Part shown: piece after piece, positions 22,281 to 34,002 of the stretch
Layout of the letters: the number at the start of each line of letters is the position of its first letter
Position numbering within the stretch: position 1 is the stretch's first letter
Source of the DNA: Sinelater perroti
Taxonomy: Eukaryota; Arthropoda; Insecta; Coleoptera; Elateridae
Direction of reading: 5' to 3'
NCBI GenBank assembly: GCA_036346155.1
Contig: JARFIY010000001.1
Span: 80,060,501-80,124,500, forward strand
Length of the DNA: 64,000 nt
Made by a program: the position numbers and the translations under genes
The notes under the pieces: model-generated
The model's database searches: none
Told to the model about the DNA's origin: nothing
Seen by the model: only the letters and a program-made list of their open reading frames with translations

Positions 22281-23501
22281 AAGTTCTAAGGTGTCCAATT
22301 TTTTTTCTGAAAAAGTACTTAGCCAAGAAAGTTGAAACTTCTGTTACTTTTCAACGTAATCTCCGTCTAGACGTACATACTTTTCATAACGGCGTCGCCA
22401 TGATTCCATAGCTGCTGAGAACACTTCTTTCGGGATGTGTTTTGCCAACTGTAAAATCGCTGATGCAACAGCGGCTCGATTGAAAAATAAGCGGCCACGG
22501 AGAGTGTCCTTCATGGTCCGAAAAAGCCGGAAATCGCTAGGATCAAGGTCATAGGACTAAGAAGCATGAGACAGCACCTCAAAGTTGTTTTCATAAAGGC
22601 GTTGTCCTGAAGAAAAAGCACCCGTGTAGTCTTCTCTGATTGCTTTTCATGCAATGCTGGAAGGAAATTTGTTCTTAGAACTTGTTCATATGATTTAGCC
22701 GTCACTGTAGTACCATTTGGAACACAATGCGTGAGGATTGCGCATTTGCTGTCCCAAAACATGGGCACCATAACTTTCTCGATAGAGACCATAATCCGAA
22801 ATTTTTTCGGTAGCATTGAATCGGTGCACTGACAAGCGTTTCGTTTCGGGATTAATAAATAACATTTATGCCTCATCCATTCATGGCGGCCTCGCGTGTT
22901 AACATGTCTTGAGACATTGCCACCCGTGCACCCTTAGGTTCGTCAATCAGCACTCTTGAGACCCACCTTGAAGAAACTTTCCGCATTTTCAGGTCGACAT
23001 GCCAAATAGACTCCATAAAACCTACGGAAATACCAAGTTTAGAGGCGATATTACGTATACCTAATTGACAGTCTTCCATAACAACCTGCTCCACTTGCGC
23101 AATCATGGTTTCAATCCGGCTGGTTCCTGGCCAAGACGGCTTCGGTCCATTGTCACACAACTCTCGACCTTATTTAAACTTTCGCACCTACGAACGCATA
23201 TTTTTAACTTCCATAACGCCTACACCACATTTCTCACTCAATTGGCGATAAATGTAGATGGGCGTTTCACCATGCAAGAAGAGAAAACGGATGATTATAC
23301 GTTGCTCTTGAATACTAAACGTTGCCATTTAAAGTGTACAAAACAACACTCACCGCAATTGCGGCAATTTGACCTGTGTACATTCTATGGTGCTGCCATC
23401 TATATTACAAATTCAGAAATACTTCCAGCGTCTTTTAAAATTAACCGCATCTTTCTGCTTACTGTCACTAATGAGAAAAAAAATTAGAGACCTTAGAACT
23501 T
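22281..23501 (-). mobile_element. Mariner-like transposon with 28 bp inverted repeats, inactive
   Basis: A 1.22 kb element. The left end AAGTTCTAAGGTGTCCAATT (22281) and the right end, read inward from 23501, AAGTTCTAAGGTCTCTAATT, both continue into TTTTTTCT; about 25 of 28 bases match. The minus strand codes a transposase in two main pieces. 23160-22873 holds RIETMIAQVEQVVMEDCQLG and IRNIASKLGISVG (helix-turn-helix), then KVSSRWVSRVL. 22876-22511 holds VMVPMFWDSKCAILTHCVPN and VLFLQDNA (second catalytic Asp region). A stop/shift at the junction and later frameshifts inactivate it. Confidence 0.9.
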
Positions 23502-25469
23502 AAACGCACCTCGTAATAGAACGTGCATCATTGCCGCTCACCAATTCTGTAAAAACCACATTTGTTTATGTTGCACGTATATAAGATTACAGACATAGCT
23601 TTCTTAAATAGTTAAATAAAAAGTTTACATTAAAACAAACCTCTGATAATAAAGCAATGAATTAATTTAAACTTACGAGTTGTTTGTAAAACGATAAAAT
23701 CTTAAACAAATTTAAAGAATGTATAGAACCATTATCATGCGGAATTATTTGTGATTTTTCGAAAAAACTCAAAATACTTTTTACCTTGGAAAAATGACCC
23801 CTCAAAAAATATTTGCTAAAACAGAAAAGATTCTGAATTCATTATGTTGTAGTTGATGAAGTAAACAACCACATTAAAAGAATTTTTGAAATTAATTTTT
23901 TTTTATTATGATCTGTAATACATTTGGAAAACGTACAAATAATATCTGGCTTATTTTTTAACCTAAAAAATTCGAAAATAGAATGAAATACGACAATTTT
24001 AAATCGTTCGAATGCCATAATTTAGATTTTAGTCTTCTCAGAACACCTATATCATGTTTGTCATGTGTAACGTGTACAAACACTTTTTTAACAAATTTTA
24101 TCGTCTGCTTCTTTAGAAATGTGATTTTAAATTTAAATTTGTCACATTACTCACTACTAAAGCTTCCACAATACCCATATCTGGAGTGCTGACAATCCAC
24201 ACGTAATCATTTAGTCGTACCAACAGCAACATTTTAATTGAAATAATTGCGCTGCAGTTGTTGCTGATAATTTAATAGACATTCGTGTAAACTAATTATC
24301 CAAATATATCGCATTTAACTTTTCTTGCCTTTTGCATTAGTCCCCTACATTTAACGGATAATAACTTAAGCTTAATGGATATACCTGCAGCCAACTCTGC
24401 ATGCTTTTCCGCTTGATTACTCGCAAAAGTGGCCTTATGAATGGAAATGACCCAATCACCGGCGCGCATTTCTTTGTATGCAAACCCCATGCCCAAAGAA
24501 GGGCATATCGGAGCGTTCTGCATTTCACGGTAATGGCTGCAAATCCAAACAAGCACCGGAGGTAACGAGAAGCCGCGTAGCCTCTAATCTAAATGCGGCA
24601 GCATAGGTTCACTTGGTCACCGCTGCTAATTACGGCGAATAGAATATTCATCAGGTGTTGCGAGTTGTTTACTTATTCCTCAATACCATTTATGTTTGCA
24701 GCCAGACGCAGCGCGTGTGGGAGGATAAAGTGTGGGCCGGGCAGCGGTTTACCTGGTCCGAACCCCTTATTATTGACTAATACTGTAAATGGGACCTTCT
24801 TTTTGCTCGTGCCGATAGTGTGACCGACATTACGTTCGATCGGCTTCCAAAAGGCAGTCAAGTCAATCTGTACCAGCAAAGCACTTTCAAGGTGTTTATC
24901 TTTTATGGTTGTACTCAACATTGGCAAATAGCATCCCACTTTTAACCTTGCTCACGTTATGCGAACGTCTTTAAAGACATTTCCGCGAATAAAACGGCGT
25001 TGATAAAAAATTCCCGACACGTAACGTTCAAGCATCCTGCGCAGTTTTATGCGTTTTTTGATACATTTTTGAGATAGAATCAAATTATAACTTTTTAAAA
25101 CCTGCTGTTAAACAGAGTCGCAAGTTGAATTTCACGGTTACTATAATTCTACTATAGTGCATAATTAAATTAACTAACAGACTTCGTTGTGTCAAAATAC
25201 TTATTGTTGTTATGGGGAATCCTACCGAACAGGGATACTTGGCCTTGGTTTAGATATCAAGATTGCAGCAGTATTATGTTTCCTTTCCTCTTAATAAAAC
25301 ATCACACACAGGATGCATTACTTCATCAGAGCTTTTATTATTTCTTAGGCCATAATCATCGTAAAGAACTTCTCAGTTTTACTTTTTTCTGATAAAATTC
25401 CCCTCAGGACAATTTTTCTTTAAATAGTTTAAAATGTAATTTCTTCTCTTTTTCATTGGGCCTTCTTAC
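23502..25469. other. No gene recognised; includes GC-richer stretch 24400-24960
   Basis: The region is mostly AT-rich. Around 24400-24960 GC content rises and several short overlapping frames are open on both strands, but none resembles a known domain. I cannot tell whether this is an exon-containing or regulatory region of an unseen gene. Confidence 0.4.
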
Positions 25470-28400
25470 ATAACCTGCATTGGAATTGAAATCTCTAAGT
25501 AAAAAATCATTCAACTTCGAAAGTTATTTATTATATTTCGGTATATGTGGCCAAGATATACAACTTTTCTCCACTTCACTATAGTCAGGCGCTCTCTATC
25601 TCTATCCATTCGTCTCACAACCTCAGCGTTGGTTATATGCCCAGGGTACCTTTAGTAGACTTCTGAATGACCACATTTAAAATTCTCCTAATTTATTAAG
25701 CGTATTGACTTTAAGAGTCCACACTTCGGCTCCATATAAATAAACATAACTCTTAAAAAGCAGTATCTTAATTTCAAGTTAAGGCTTTTGTTGGTTAGTA
25801 GTTTTTCATATTGAGAAATATTTTCTTGACTTGTTTTGTTCGGCAGACTATTTCCGTGTCCGAATTTAAATTTTCAGTCATCCAACAGCCCAAGTACTTA
25901 AACTTTGGGAAAAGTTCAATAAGTTTTCCGTATACGTTTTGTCAATATTGTCAAATTAAGCTACCTCAGATAATACTCTGTGCATTACTCGTTGTAGCGC
26001 TTCTGGACTGTCAGCAATGACAATGGTGTTATCCACATAGCGCAAATTGTTGATAACTTGCCCGTTTATTTTGATACCGTCACATGAGTCTTATAAGCAC
26101 TGAAAAAAAATAGCATCCGAGTATAGGTTAAAGAACAAAGGTGACAATACACATCCCTGTCGCGGCCTGAGTTCAATAAGGGTATTTTCTGTGTTGTCAT
26201 TTCGGATCCTAACAAATAGCGTGTGATGTTTATAAAACGTTCTAATATTTAAATCGTTTTTGTTTGCCCTTATTTTCAAGAAAATTATTAGTTCGTTATG
26301 GTCGACACAATCGAACGCTTTTTAGTAGTCGATAAAGCACATAATGCATCTCTCCTTTAATACCAAACTCCTGTCGCAACCCAAATTAACAACAGCTCAT
26401 GTCTTCTTAGCATTTTCTGGGTATTCTAGCCAGTATTATTTTTAAGAATATCTCTAAAAGTGACTCATCCAGCTGATCGTACGGTATTAGTCACATTTGT
26501 TAGCATTCACTTTCTTGGGGATATGAATAAAAGAAAACTGTAGCCAATTTCTAGATAATCGACCAGTCTCGTAGATGGTATTAAACAATCTTACCATATA
26601 GTCGATATTATCATGGTCAAAGTTTTATAACTTCTATATACACATCATCTGGACCGGGTGCTTTGCCTACTTTGCTGACTGTATAATTTCGGATTTTAGT
26701 ATTTTTGGAGACTTTTCGTTTTTCTATTAATGGTCGATTACTCATGGATCGCGTTCCGGTATAATTTTTCCAGTGATCAGGTATTTCATTAAGATCTGTA
26801 ATTACAGTATTATTATCGTTATTAACTCTCATCTGGTTTGTATATTTTATCCTTCCTAAAATTTCTTTCACAAGTTTGTAAATTCTAAAGTGATCGTGTT
26901 TTTCTTCTAGGCGTTCTATTTCAATACATTTACTTCTTAGTCATTCTTCTTTTGCTATACGAATCTTATTTCAAATTTGTTTTTGGATTTACTTATATTC
27001 TTGTTAGTTTCGGTATTTGTATGTTTGTTTTTCTTCCATTAATAGAAGAATATCTTCGATCATCCATCAATTCTTCTTTCTGTTGGTTTGTGCTCCAATA
27101 ACGTCGTTCTCGACCTATATAATCGCTTCTATATTTGGGTTTTCGGTTGTATTTACTATGTCCTTAATTTCTGCGTTTACTTTTACTTGAGCTTTGTTAC
27201 GCATTTCTTTGTTCTTTAACTTATTGATGCCATTTTTTTCTTTAAAGGTCGACGCAGTTTCTTTAGTTTTATCTTGAACTTTCCGATTACCGCATTATGG
27301 TCCGGCTCAATGTCTGTGCCTGGGTATATTCGTACGCCATTGAGTCCATTTCCATATTTCTTATTGATTATTAAAAAGTCAATCTGGTTTTTTTACGATT
27401 TTGTCTGTAGTATGTTGTAGGGACTGCCAAGTATAGTCATCTTGGAAGGAGCTTAAACCAGGCGTTCGCAATTGTCAAGTCTTTTTAGTATGTTCTCTTT
27501 CGTTCCATATTCCTAGCCCATAATCTCCTAGAATGTCATCGACACGTCCTTGACCGACTTTACCATTGAAGTCCCCCATAATTATTAAGTGGCGAAGCGA
27601 AGCGGAGTCACTTACTAACTTCATGTTATCCGTCCTTCTGTCTGTCCGTCCGTCCAAGCAAAAACTCGAGAACGGCTGGGAATTTCCAAATTCTGTTTTT
27701 ACCAATCGACAGGTGACCAAAAAGGCTTGTTTGCTAGTGATTTTGAAACTGATCGGTCAAAGGTCAGCGTTAGGGTTCTCAAATTTGGGAGACTGCTTCG
27801 TCATTTTGCTGTGCGTTGCAAGCTTTGCAGGTTTATTAAAACTTCATTCTTTCTAATCGTTTTCTTCAATTCCGTTAGATCTCTATACATTGTTAATATT
27901 TCTATGTCGGATCCGTCTGAAGTGGGTGCATATACTTGGACGAGATTTATATTAGTAGAATAGGCTTTAACTTGTAAGAGTGCTATTCTGTCTGAGTGCG
28001 GAAGAAAGTTTATTATTGAGTTATTTACTCTTTGGTTTACTAAAAAGCCAACTCCGTTGTAGTAGTTTGGAAGATCATTTCCAGAGTAATACAAAGTTGC
28101 TCTTTTGTACTAGTTTTCCCCTGGCCATCTAGCTTTGCTGAATCCTAGTACGTCTACGCCGATTCTCTCCATTTCCTGATGACATTGTTTGCGAAAGAGA
28201 TATAAACTCTTCACTTTCCTATTACCATTCTTTAAACTTGAGTTGTTGGTGTTTGCCAATAATTTTTATTAGATTCTGTTTCATCTTTATTACAATAATT
28301 TTGCAGGATGACGATCTGGGAGGCCCTCAAGTCTAATCGTGAAATTCCTCACCTGCCACATCTCAGGTTCTAATTCCCGTGATAAGTAACGTGATCTGAT

Positions 28401-28480
28401 TTTTCTTGTAATGTCATAACTGCTTTCTTGGCAGAATAGTGTGGTAGTTTCCCCTGACTTTCCACACAGCAGTGTCACAA
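25470..28480 (-). pseudogene. LINE (endonuclease-reverse transcriptase), copy 1, interrupted by a MITE
   Basis: Full-order but broken minus-strand LINE. The endonuclease starts near 28170 with MERIGVDVLGFSKARWPGEN, then LYYSGND and GVGFLVNQRVNNSIINF (28090-28000), LVQVYAPTSDGSDIEI, and IIMGDFNGKVGQGRVDDILG (27585-27525). The RT linker/palm follows: GKAPGPDDVYIEVIKL (26665-26617), GCVLSPLFFNLYSDAIF (about 26150-26100). A tail reads MWSFRSLLKVPWAYN near 25665. Stops and shifts are numerous. The MITE at 27582-27840 splits the endonuclease between KNEV and IIMGDF. Target-primed retrotransposition is the expected mechanism for this family; the clade (RTE-like or related) is not resolved. Confidence 0.85.
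27582..27840. mobile_element. MITE-like element, copy 2, nested in a LINE
   Basis: A 259 bp element closely related to 2642-2916, starting TTATTAAGTGGCGAAGCGAA and ending CTTTGCAGGTTTATTAA. It disrupts the endonuclease coding region of the surrounding LINE. Removing it with one TTATTAA restores the frame across KNEVLIIMGDF, so the insertion boundary and duplication are directly visible. Confidence 0.85.
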
Positions 28481-29272
28481 CCAGTTAAATCATTATTCGA
28501 TTGTCGTCCTTGAGTATATGGTATGTACTATAAACCTTGCCGGTGTTATTACCGATACTGTTGCTACCTAGCATCATCTCGATATTTGAATACCCTCACT
28601 TGGTTCAGGCTGTAGGTCAATTCAGTTTACCTGGGTGTGGCGTTTGGAGCCAGCAAGTGAAAGTTGGGTGCTTCGTAAGCACTAGTTGTCTGAACCTCTG
28701 CCCGACGGTGTCGTTTAGAGTGACCGTCCATAACAAAAGTTAGTACCTCTACGACGCAACTCCTACACCCCTTATACCATTTAAGAAATTTCTAGCTGCT
28801 GGTTAGTTTAAGCAAACTTACTACCTAATAAGTGCATCCCTCTTTTGTTCCAGAATAATCTTCGCAATCTTTATATATATAAAAACCATTAAAGATGTTA
28901 AGATTGTGAAAATAAGAATTTTATCATATTTATTTTTATCGATTCCCCTTAGATTAAATCGTACAATATTAGTTCCAAAAATGTTTTCTCGGTAAAAAAA
29001 TTGAAGATAATAAAGTCGTAAACAGCACCCTGCTCTTAAAAAACCAAAAATATTAGCTTGTGCAAAAACTAAACGTAAACAGTTCGATCATTTAAAGCAG
29101 CTAATATATTCAAACAATAATCGCCACAAGAATGTTGCGAGGTGACGAGACCTATTAGCTAACGCCAGTTTTCCCATAGTGGATTCCAAAATCGTCTAAC
29201 GGATTAAAGATTAATTTAATTTATTAAGAAATTTATATTATATAGATAAAAATATGGTGTGAACATCACACG
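28481..29272. other. No gene recognised
   Basis: May include the 5' untranslated part of the adjacent minus-strand LINE. Otherwise AT-rich sequence without coding signal. Confidence 0.35.
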
Positions 29273-29951
29273 ACTTTCCTTATCCTATTATTATATATTA
29301 TACTGGGTCCATCGTCTCGGCCCTGCGCTGCTCTCGTCCCGGAACTTCTTATTTTAAAGAAGGACGAGACGAGAGTCTGAGTCTGACTCGTACTTAAAAT
29401 TTGGTACGTCACTGAAAGTAACCGTGCGAGCTCGGCCGCACGGCCTTCCCCATTATCGCCTGCGTGCTCCCTCCTAGCGGCCAAGCGCTACCCGTCGTCC
29501 TCCCGCGGTCGGCCAGGAAGCTCTCTGAGCGCGCTGTGATTGGTCCGTTTAATTATTTTTTAATCGGCTATAACTTATTTATTTGAACTCTGATCAAAAA
29601 ATTTCATTGTAATTTTCTGTTCGCCTCGGTCTGATCTATCAGGTAATATAAATTTCCCGAAACATTTTTTGAATACCCGGTATATTAAAAATCCTGAGCT
29701 TCAATTTTTTTTCGAGTTCCTATTTTACCAACTTTTATTTTAAATTTATGTTTATCTAATAATAACAAATCATTTTTATTCTCATAAATTTTTTACTGAC
29801 ACACCGACACACACACACACACACACGAACCAATAGCTCAAATCAACTTTTTTGGTATCCTGAGGCTATATTTCGCCCAGAAATGTGAAAAATTGGATAG
29901 GTCAATTTTTCGCCGATTACATTACTTTCCTTATTATAGGATAAGGAAAGT
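29273..29951. mobile_element. 679 bp inverted-repeat element (non-coding transposon), copy 1
   Basis: The left end is ACTTTCCTTATCCTATTATT (29273). The right end read inward from 29951 is ACTTTCCTTATCCTATAATA. The last 28 bp (29924-29951) are themselves a near-perfect palindrome. The interior has a GC-rich part (29310-29530), a (CA)n run near 29808 and a conserved block GGCTATATTTCGCCCAGAAA near 29866. Partial copies occur at 42162-42640 and 45521-45635. No transposase frame is present, so mobilisation in trans by an unknown DNA transposon is inferred. Confidence 0.75.
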
Positions 29952-31041
29952 AATAAAAAATATATATAATAAATTAAGGGTCAGAGCGCATTCATCCCGC
30001 TATAGTTCCCGCCTTCCCTATCTTATCGGTGGTTCCTTTATCATAGTCGTCCGTATGCTAAATAAAACGAGTAATATTTCGACCCAACTGTTCGCTTTAT
30101 AATACATAATTTCATGGTGCTACTCGATTGATTCGTAATTTCCGGCGGCGTACTCCAAGTATACGTCAACGTAAACTTTTGAGATCGTTACGGTGCAGAC
30201 TCACGTGAGGTGTTGATGGTGCGTGGAGCGGAAGTGGACTGCTGTACAATGCTCATAAAAATCCAGCTGAACGGTAAAATAATTTGAGAAGGTCGTAGAG
30301 CTAGCGACTGTACACTAGAACGCGCTGGTTTTACGCGGCTAGTAGTTGCAAGTGCTGCAAAAGTGGTTACATTGAGATGGTGGCAGAGACTGTAAGCTTA
30401 GCTGACTATATTATTATATACATTTTAATTTGTATTGTTGCCATGTACACTTTAGTTTCGACGTATAATTAATCACCGCATAATTTTAATATGTAAATGG
30501 AAATGCGTGGATAATATGAGATTTCAAAGTTTACAGACAAGTACAAAGAACTACTAAAAATATATTTGTTGGATTGTCAAAAGATGTTCTACAAATTAAC
30601 CTAGAAAAGTGTAAATAATTATGGTTTAATTTTGGCGTAAATAAATTTTACTTACACCCTAAAATCTCTGTTATAGAATGTGAAATTAAGTCGAAGTCGG
30701 TTGATTTTCGGAGTTTACGATTACAGAAGCAATTTTCTTGGTAAGAATAATAACCTTCAACAACCTATTTATAAACAAATATTTGTTTAACAAACTGAAA
30801 ATGTTATAACAGAAAAAGTTTCAACTAACTCATGTTATCAACCTAAGAAAAACTGGTGTGACGACAGTTGATAAAGTTATTGCGGATAAGCAGAGTCAAA
30901 TATATTTGATTGTGTTTAATGGTTATTATTTGAATTAGGACTAAAAGTGATATAGATGGGATAAGTAATATCCCGAGAGTAAAAATAATGTAGAGAAAGC
31001 GAAAACTGCTTGTCCAAAGTAAGTCACGAATATGTAAGTAA

Positions 31042-31266
31042 AATATTAAAACATACCTAAAGTCAAAAAGGTTTATTGCAAAAACTGCGCGATGGGTATC
31101 TGAAGCCGTCAAAATAAAATGTTATGCTAATGAAGATGAATCCTACTTCACAATAGATGGAACTGATATTGAAGGTGTTATTTCTGAAGTAATTTATAAA
31201 AGACGCGCAAAATTTGCCAAGAAGAATGAGCAGCAAAGGACAATCTGCTCCCATTATTGCGTTTGA
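31042..31266 (+). other. Unidentified open segment
   Basis: A 74-codon plus-strand frame without an obvious start, reading FIAKTARWVSEAVKIKCYAN, EDESYFTIDGTDIEGVISEV and IYKRRAKFAKKNEQQ before a stop at 31264-31266. Its amino-acid composition looks protein-like rather than random. I do not recognise the family. It may be an exon, or part of a transposon whose other pieces are not visible. The flanks (29952-31041 and 31267-32867) show nothing else that I can name. Confidence 0.3.
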
Positions 31267-32867
31267 TTAGACAAATGCGACAACCATAACATTCGGACCT
31301 TATCCAAAAAAGCATTATTCATAATTAGTAGTTAATTAATTCTAAGTAACTATTTTAAAATACAGTCTAAAATGCAAAATGGTAAGACTTACATAAAACA
31401 GAAGAATAAAAAAAAAAAAATCGTCGACTTCCATATAATCCAGGAAACTAATGTTTTGTCGTAAATATATTGATGAATAATATAAAATACTTAAATTTGA
31501 CATTTAAGCTTCGAAAAAACCTTAAATATTTCATGTGCTAACACATCTACTTACACAATACTTTTACAACCACATATTTTCTGTAATGACCCAATTCCAA
31601 CATGGAAATCATTTAAAAACATCCTGTTGATTCTAATGTGCAAAGTGACTAACCTAGTGCTTTCCACTTAACCACTGGGTGTACAACCAACGTCAAATAT
31701 TGCAACATAATTCGTCATATTTCTACGTGGCATAAAAGGAAAATCAATTTGCACAAAACGCTAATTTGTGACAAAATAATATTCATTTTGGTATGTATTT
31801 CTGTAATACCTACTAGTAAAAGTTAAAAAGGTCCTCGCAGGTTCTGGTAAACATCACAGGACTATCATAGCCAATTCAAGATAATTTTTAGATTTATATA
31901 ATCAGCTAAGTATATAATGTAATAATTTGTTTAGTGAGTCAGAATTATTTATACATTACTATCCATGTTATTCACGGATGACACAATTCCTTGTAATATT
32001 ATGCTGCAAAGACAATATATGGCATGTCAGAATATTGTTTCCATACAAGTATATAGCTTTTTTAATGTAGTCATAAGATGTAATAATCTCCATATTATTT
32101 GGTAAGACATGACTCAAAAATTTTGTATAATAGTAAAAAATAACTTTAAAGGAAATATAGAATTTTCCTTTCCGCCCCTAACTTGAATTTTAAATATAAA
32201 ATGTATGCAAGAAAAAATTTAATCTTGCATCTCAAATTCCACGTTATTCTAATAGTAATTAAGGTTTATGAAAATGAGCACAATGCGATCTTTGGAAAAT
32301 GACTAATGGATATATATATAACAACACAAGATATGTTTCACCTTTCTTACTTCAAACTCTTACTAATATTTGTTCATATACTACAGTATCACATCAATAA
32401 TTCCTAGACTGTGGCCTAAAAAAGTAGTTCATTTTACTTAAATTAGAGGCTCGTCATTTTCTAAATATTTCCTTAAAAATATAGACAATAATCTCTTCCA
32501 TAACTTAAAGTACAATGGAGGTCTCCATTTTCAAGATTACCAAACGGTAATTATACTTTCTTTCACCTACAGCATCAAATTGGCATATTTTCAGACATCG
32601 TTTAATTTAAAAAAAAAGAGGAAATGTGATCTGAAAATCAGGTCAACATTTGTCATCTCATAAGACTTCACTAGATTATCCAAATCTAATTCCAACGTTA
32701 GAAAACTGACTATTAACATGTTGACTGCCACGGCAATTTTCAGAAATCTGGCTTAAAATGACAATTTGATTTAATCAAATTATATTATTAAAAACTCTAA
32801 TTCTAGTGCATAGTTATCATCAAAAAGCATAAAAACGTTTTTTTTTTTTAAAGGTCATTAATTATAG

Positions 32868-33164
32868 ATATATATACACAATGCTCACAAAATTATTCAG
32901 AAAGTAACTTCTTCAAAAATAAAACTGATAAAGTTCAGAGAAGAATTCGTCGTCGCGTTGATTGGAGAAGAGATTCAACCAGTTTCGAAAAAAATTAGAT
33001 TACAAGAGTTCCATTATTTAGAGAGTCTACCACCTACCGAAAAAGCCATGTCGTATATGTACCCAAGCAAAAAACGCCGAGAAACGCGTTATTTCTGTCC
33101 AGCCTGTAAAGAGAAACCAGCCCTTTGTGTAGAAGATTCTTTTAAGAAGTTCCACAAACAATAA
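32868..33164 (+). pseudogene. piggyBac-like transposase, C-terminal fragment
   Basis: The frame follows a TAG at 32865-32867 and reads THNAHKIIQKV, KLIKFREEFVVALIGEE, HYLESLPPTEKAMSYMYPSK and then KRRETRYFCPACKEKPALCV...CFKKFH-type ending (here DSFKKFHKQ). The last part is the cysteine-rich C-terminus of piggyBac-family proteins, with C-x2-C present but the final Cys replaced by Ser. About 99 codons of a usual ~600 are present; the DDE catalytic core is not seen upstream. It could be a relic or the last exon of a piggyBac-derived gene. Confidence 0.65.
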
Positions 33165-33935
33165 AATATTATTTTATTTCTTGAATTTGAATTAATTTTT
33201 ATAATTATATTTTTTGTTTTTTTAATAAATTTTCTGTTCATGCAAGTCATCATTGATTTTTTGTTCTTTTCCCAGAAGCCATCTATCGATATTAGCACTG
33301 ATATATTCCGAATTTAATCGTAGCTGCACAAAAATGGCAAGTAAACAAGGATGAGATAACTCGTAGTTGGCGTCCTAGAAAAGAACGCAATCTACGAGAT
33401 CTCGTAGTCGGCAGTAAACGTGTTAAGCAAGGTTATAATCTCACAAATTTTGCCAATTTATTTTCTTTTTCTTCAACAAATTCTCAATAGTTTGAACTGC
33501 ATATATTACTTAATAACCAGCTTACAGCCTAAAAGCCTAAGCATTTTCAGTATTTTAATTGCAGATTTGCCAAGCTTCACATATTTGAAGTAAATAATAC
33601 ATAAATTTATTGTTAATCATTTCAAAGTGATTCTAACACAATGTCACACAATCATAAGTGTAATTGATGCAACTAATCAATTCAACGGATTTAGAAGCAA
33701 TAACAAAATGTCCTAATTGTCTATGTATTGCACAGTAATAAAAAAAAATATTTTGAGATCTTTCTAATGCCAATACATATTGGCTTATATAAATTCATAT
33801 TGACATTTAGGGAAATCAAACAATTTGCTATTATGCCATAAACAGTAAAAATGTAAGATGACAATAACAATACAAATAATTTTCTCTTAATTTTTTATAC
33901 ATATTTCATGTATTGTTAAAGTAATTTAAAAAAAC

Positions 33936-33941
33936 TTTATT
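33936..33941 (-). promoter_or_regulatory. Polyadenylation signal of the DDX18 gene
   Basis: AATAAA on the minus strand, about 62 bp past the DDX18 stop codon at 34003-34005. Confidence 0.6.
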
Positions 33942-34002
33942 ATCAATACTTTACATACACAATTGATATTTGCAGATATACAGAACGTCTTCAAACTCCA
34001 AA

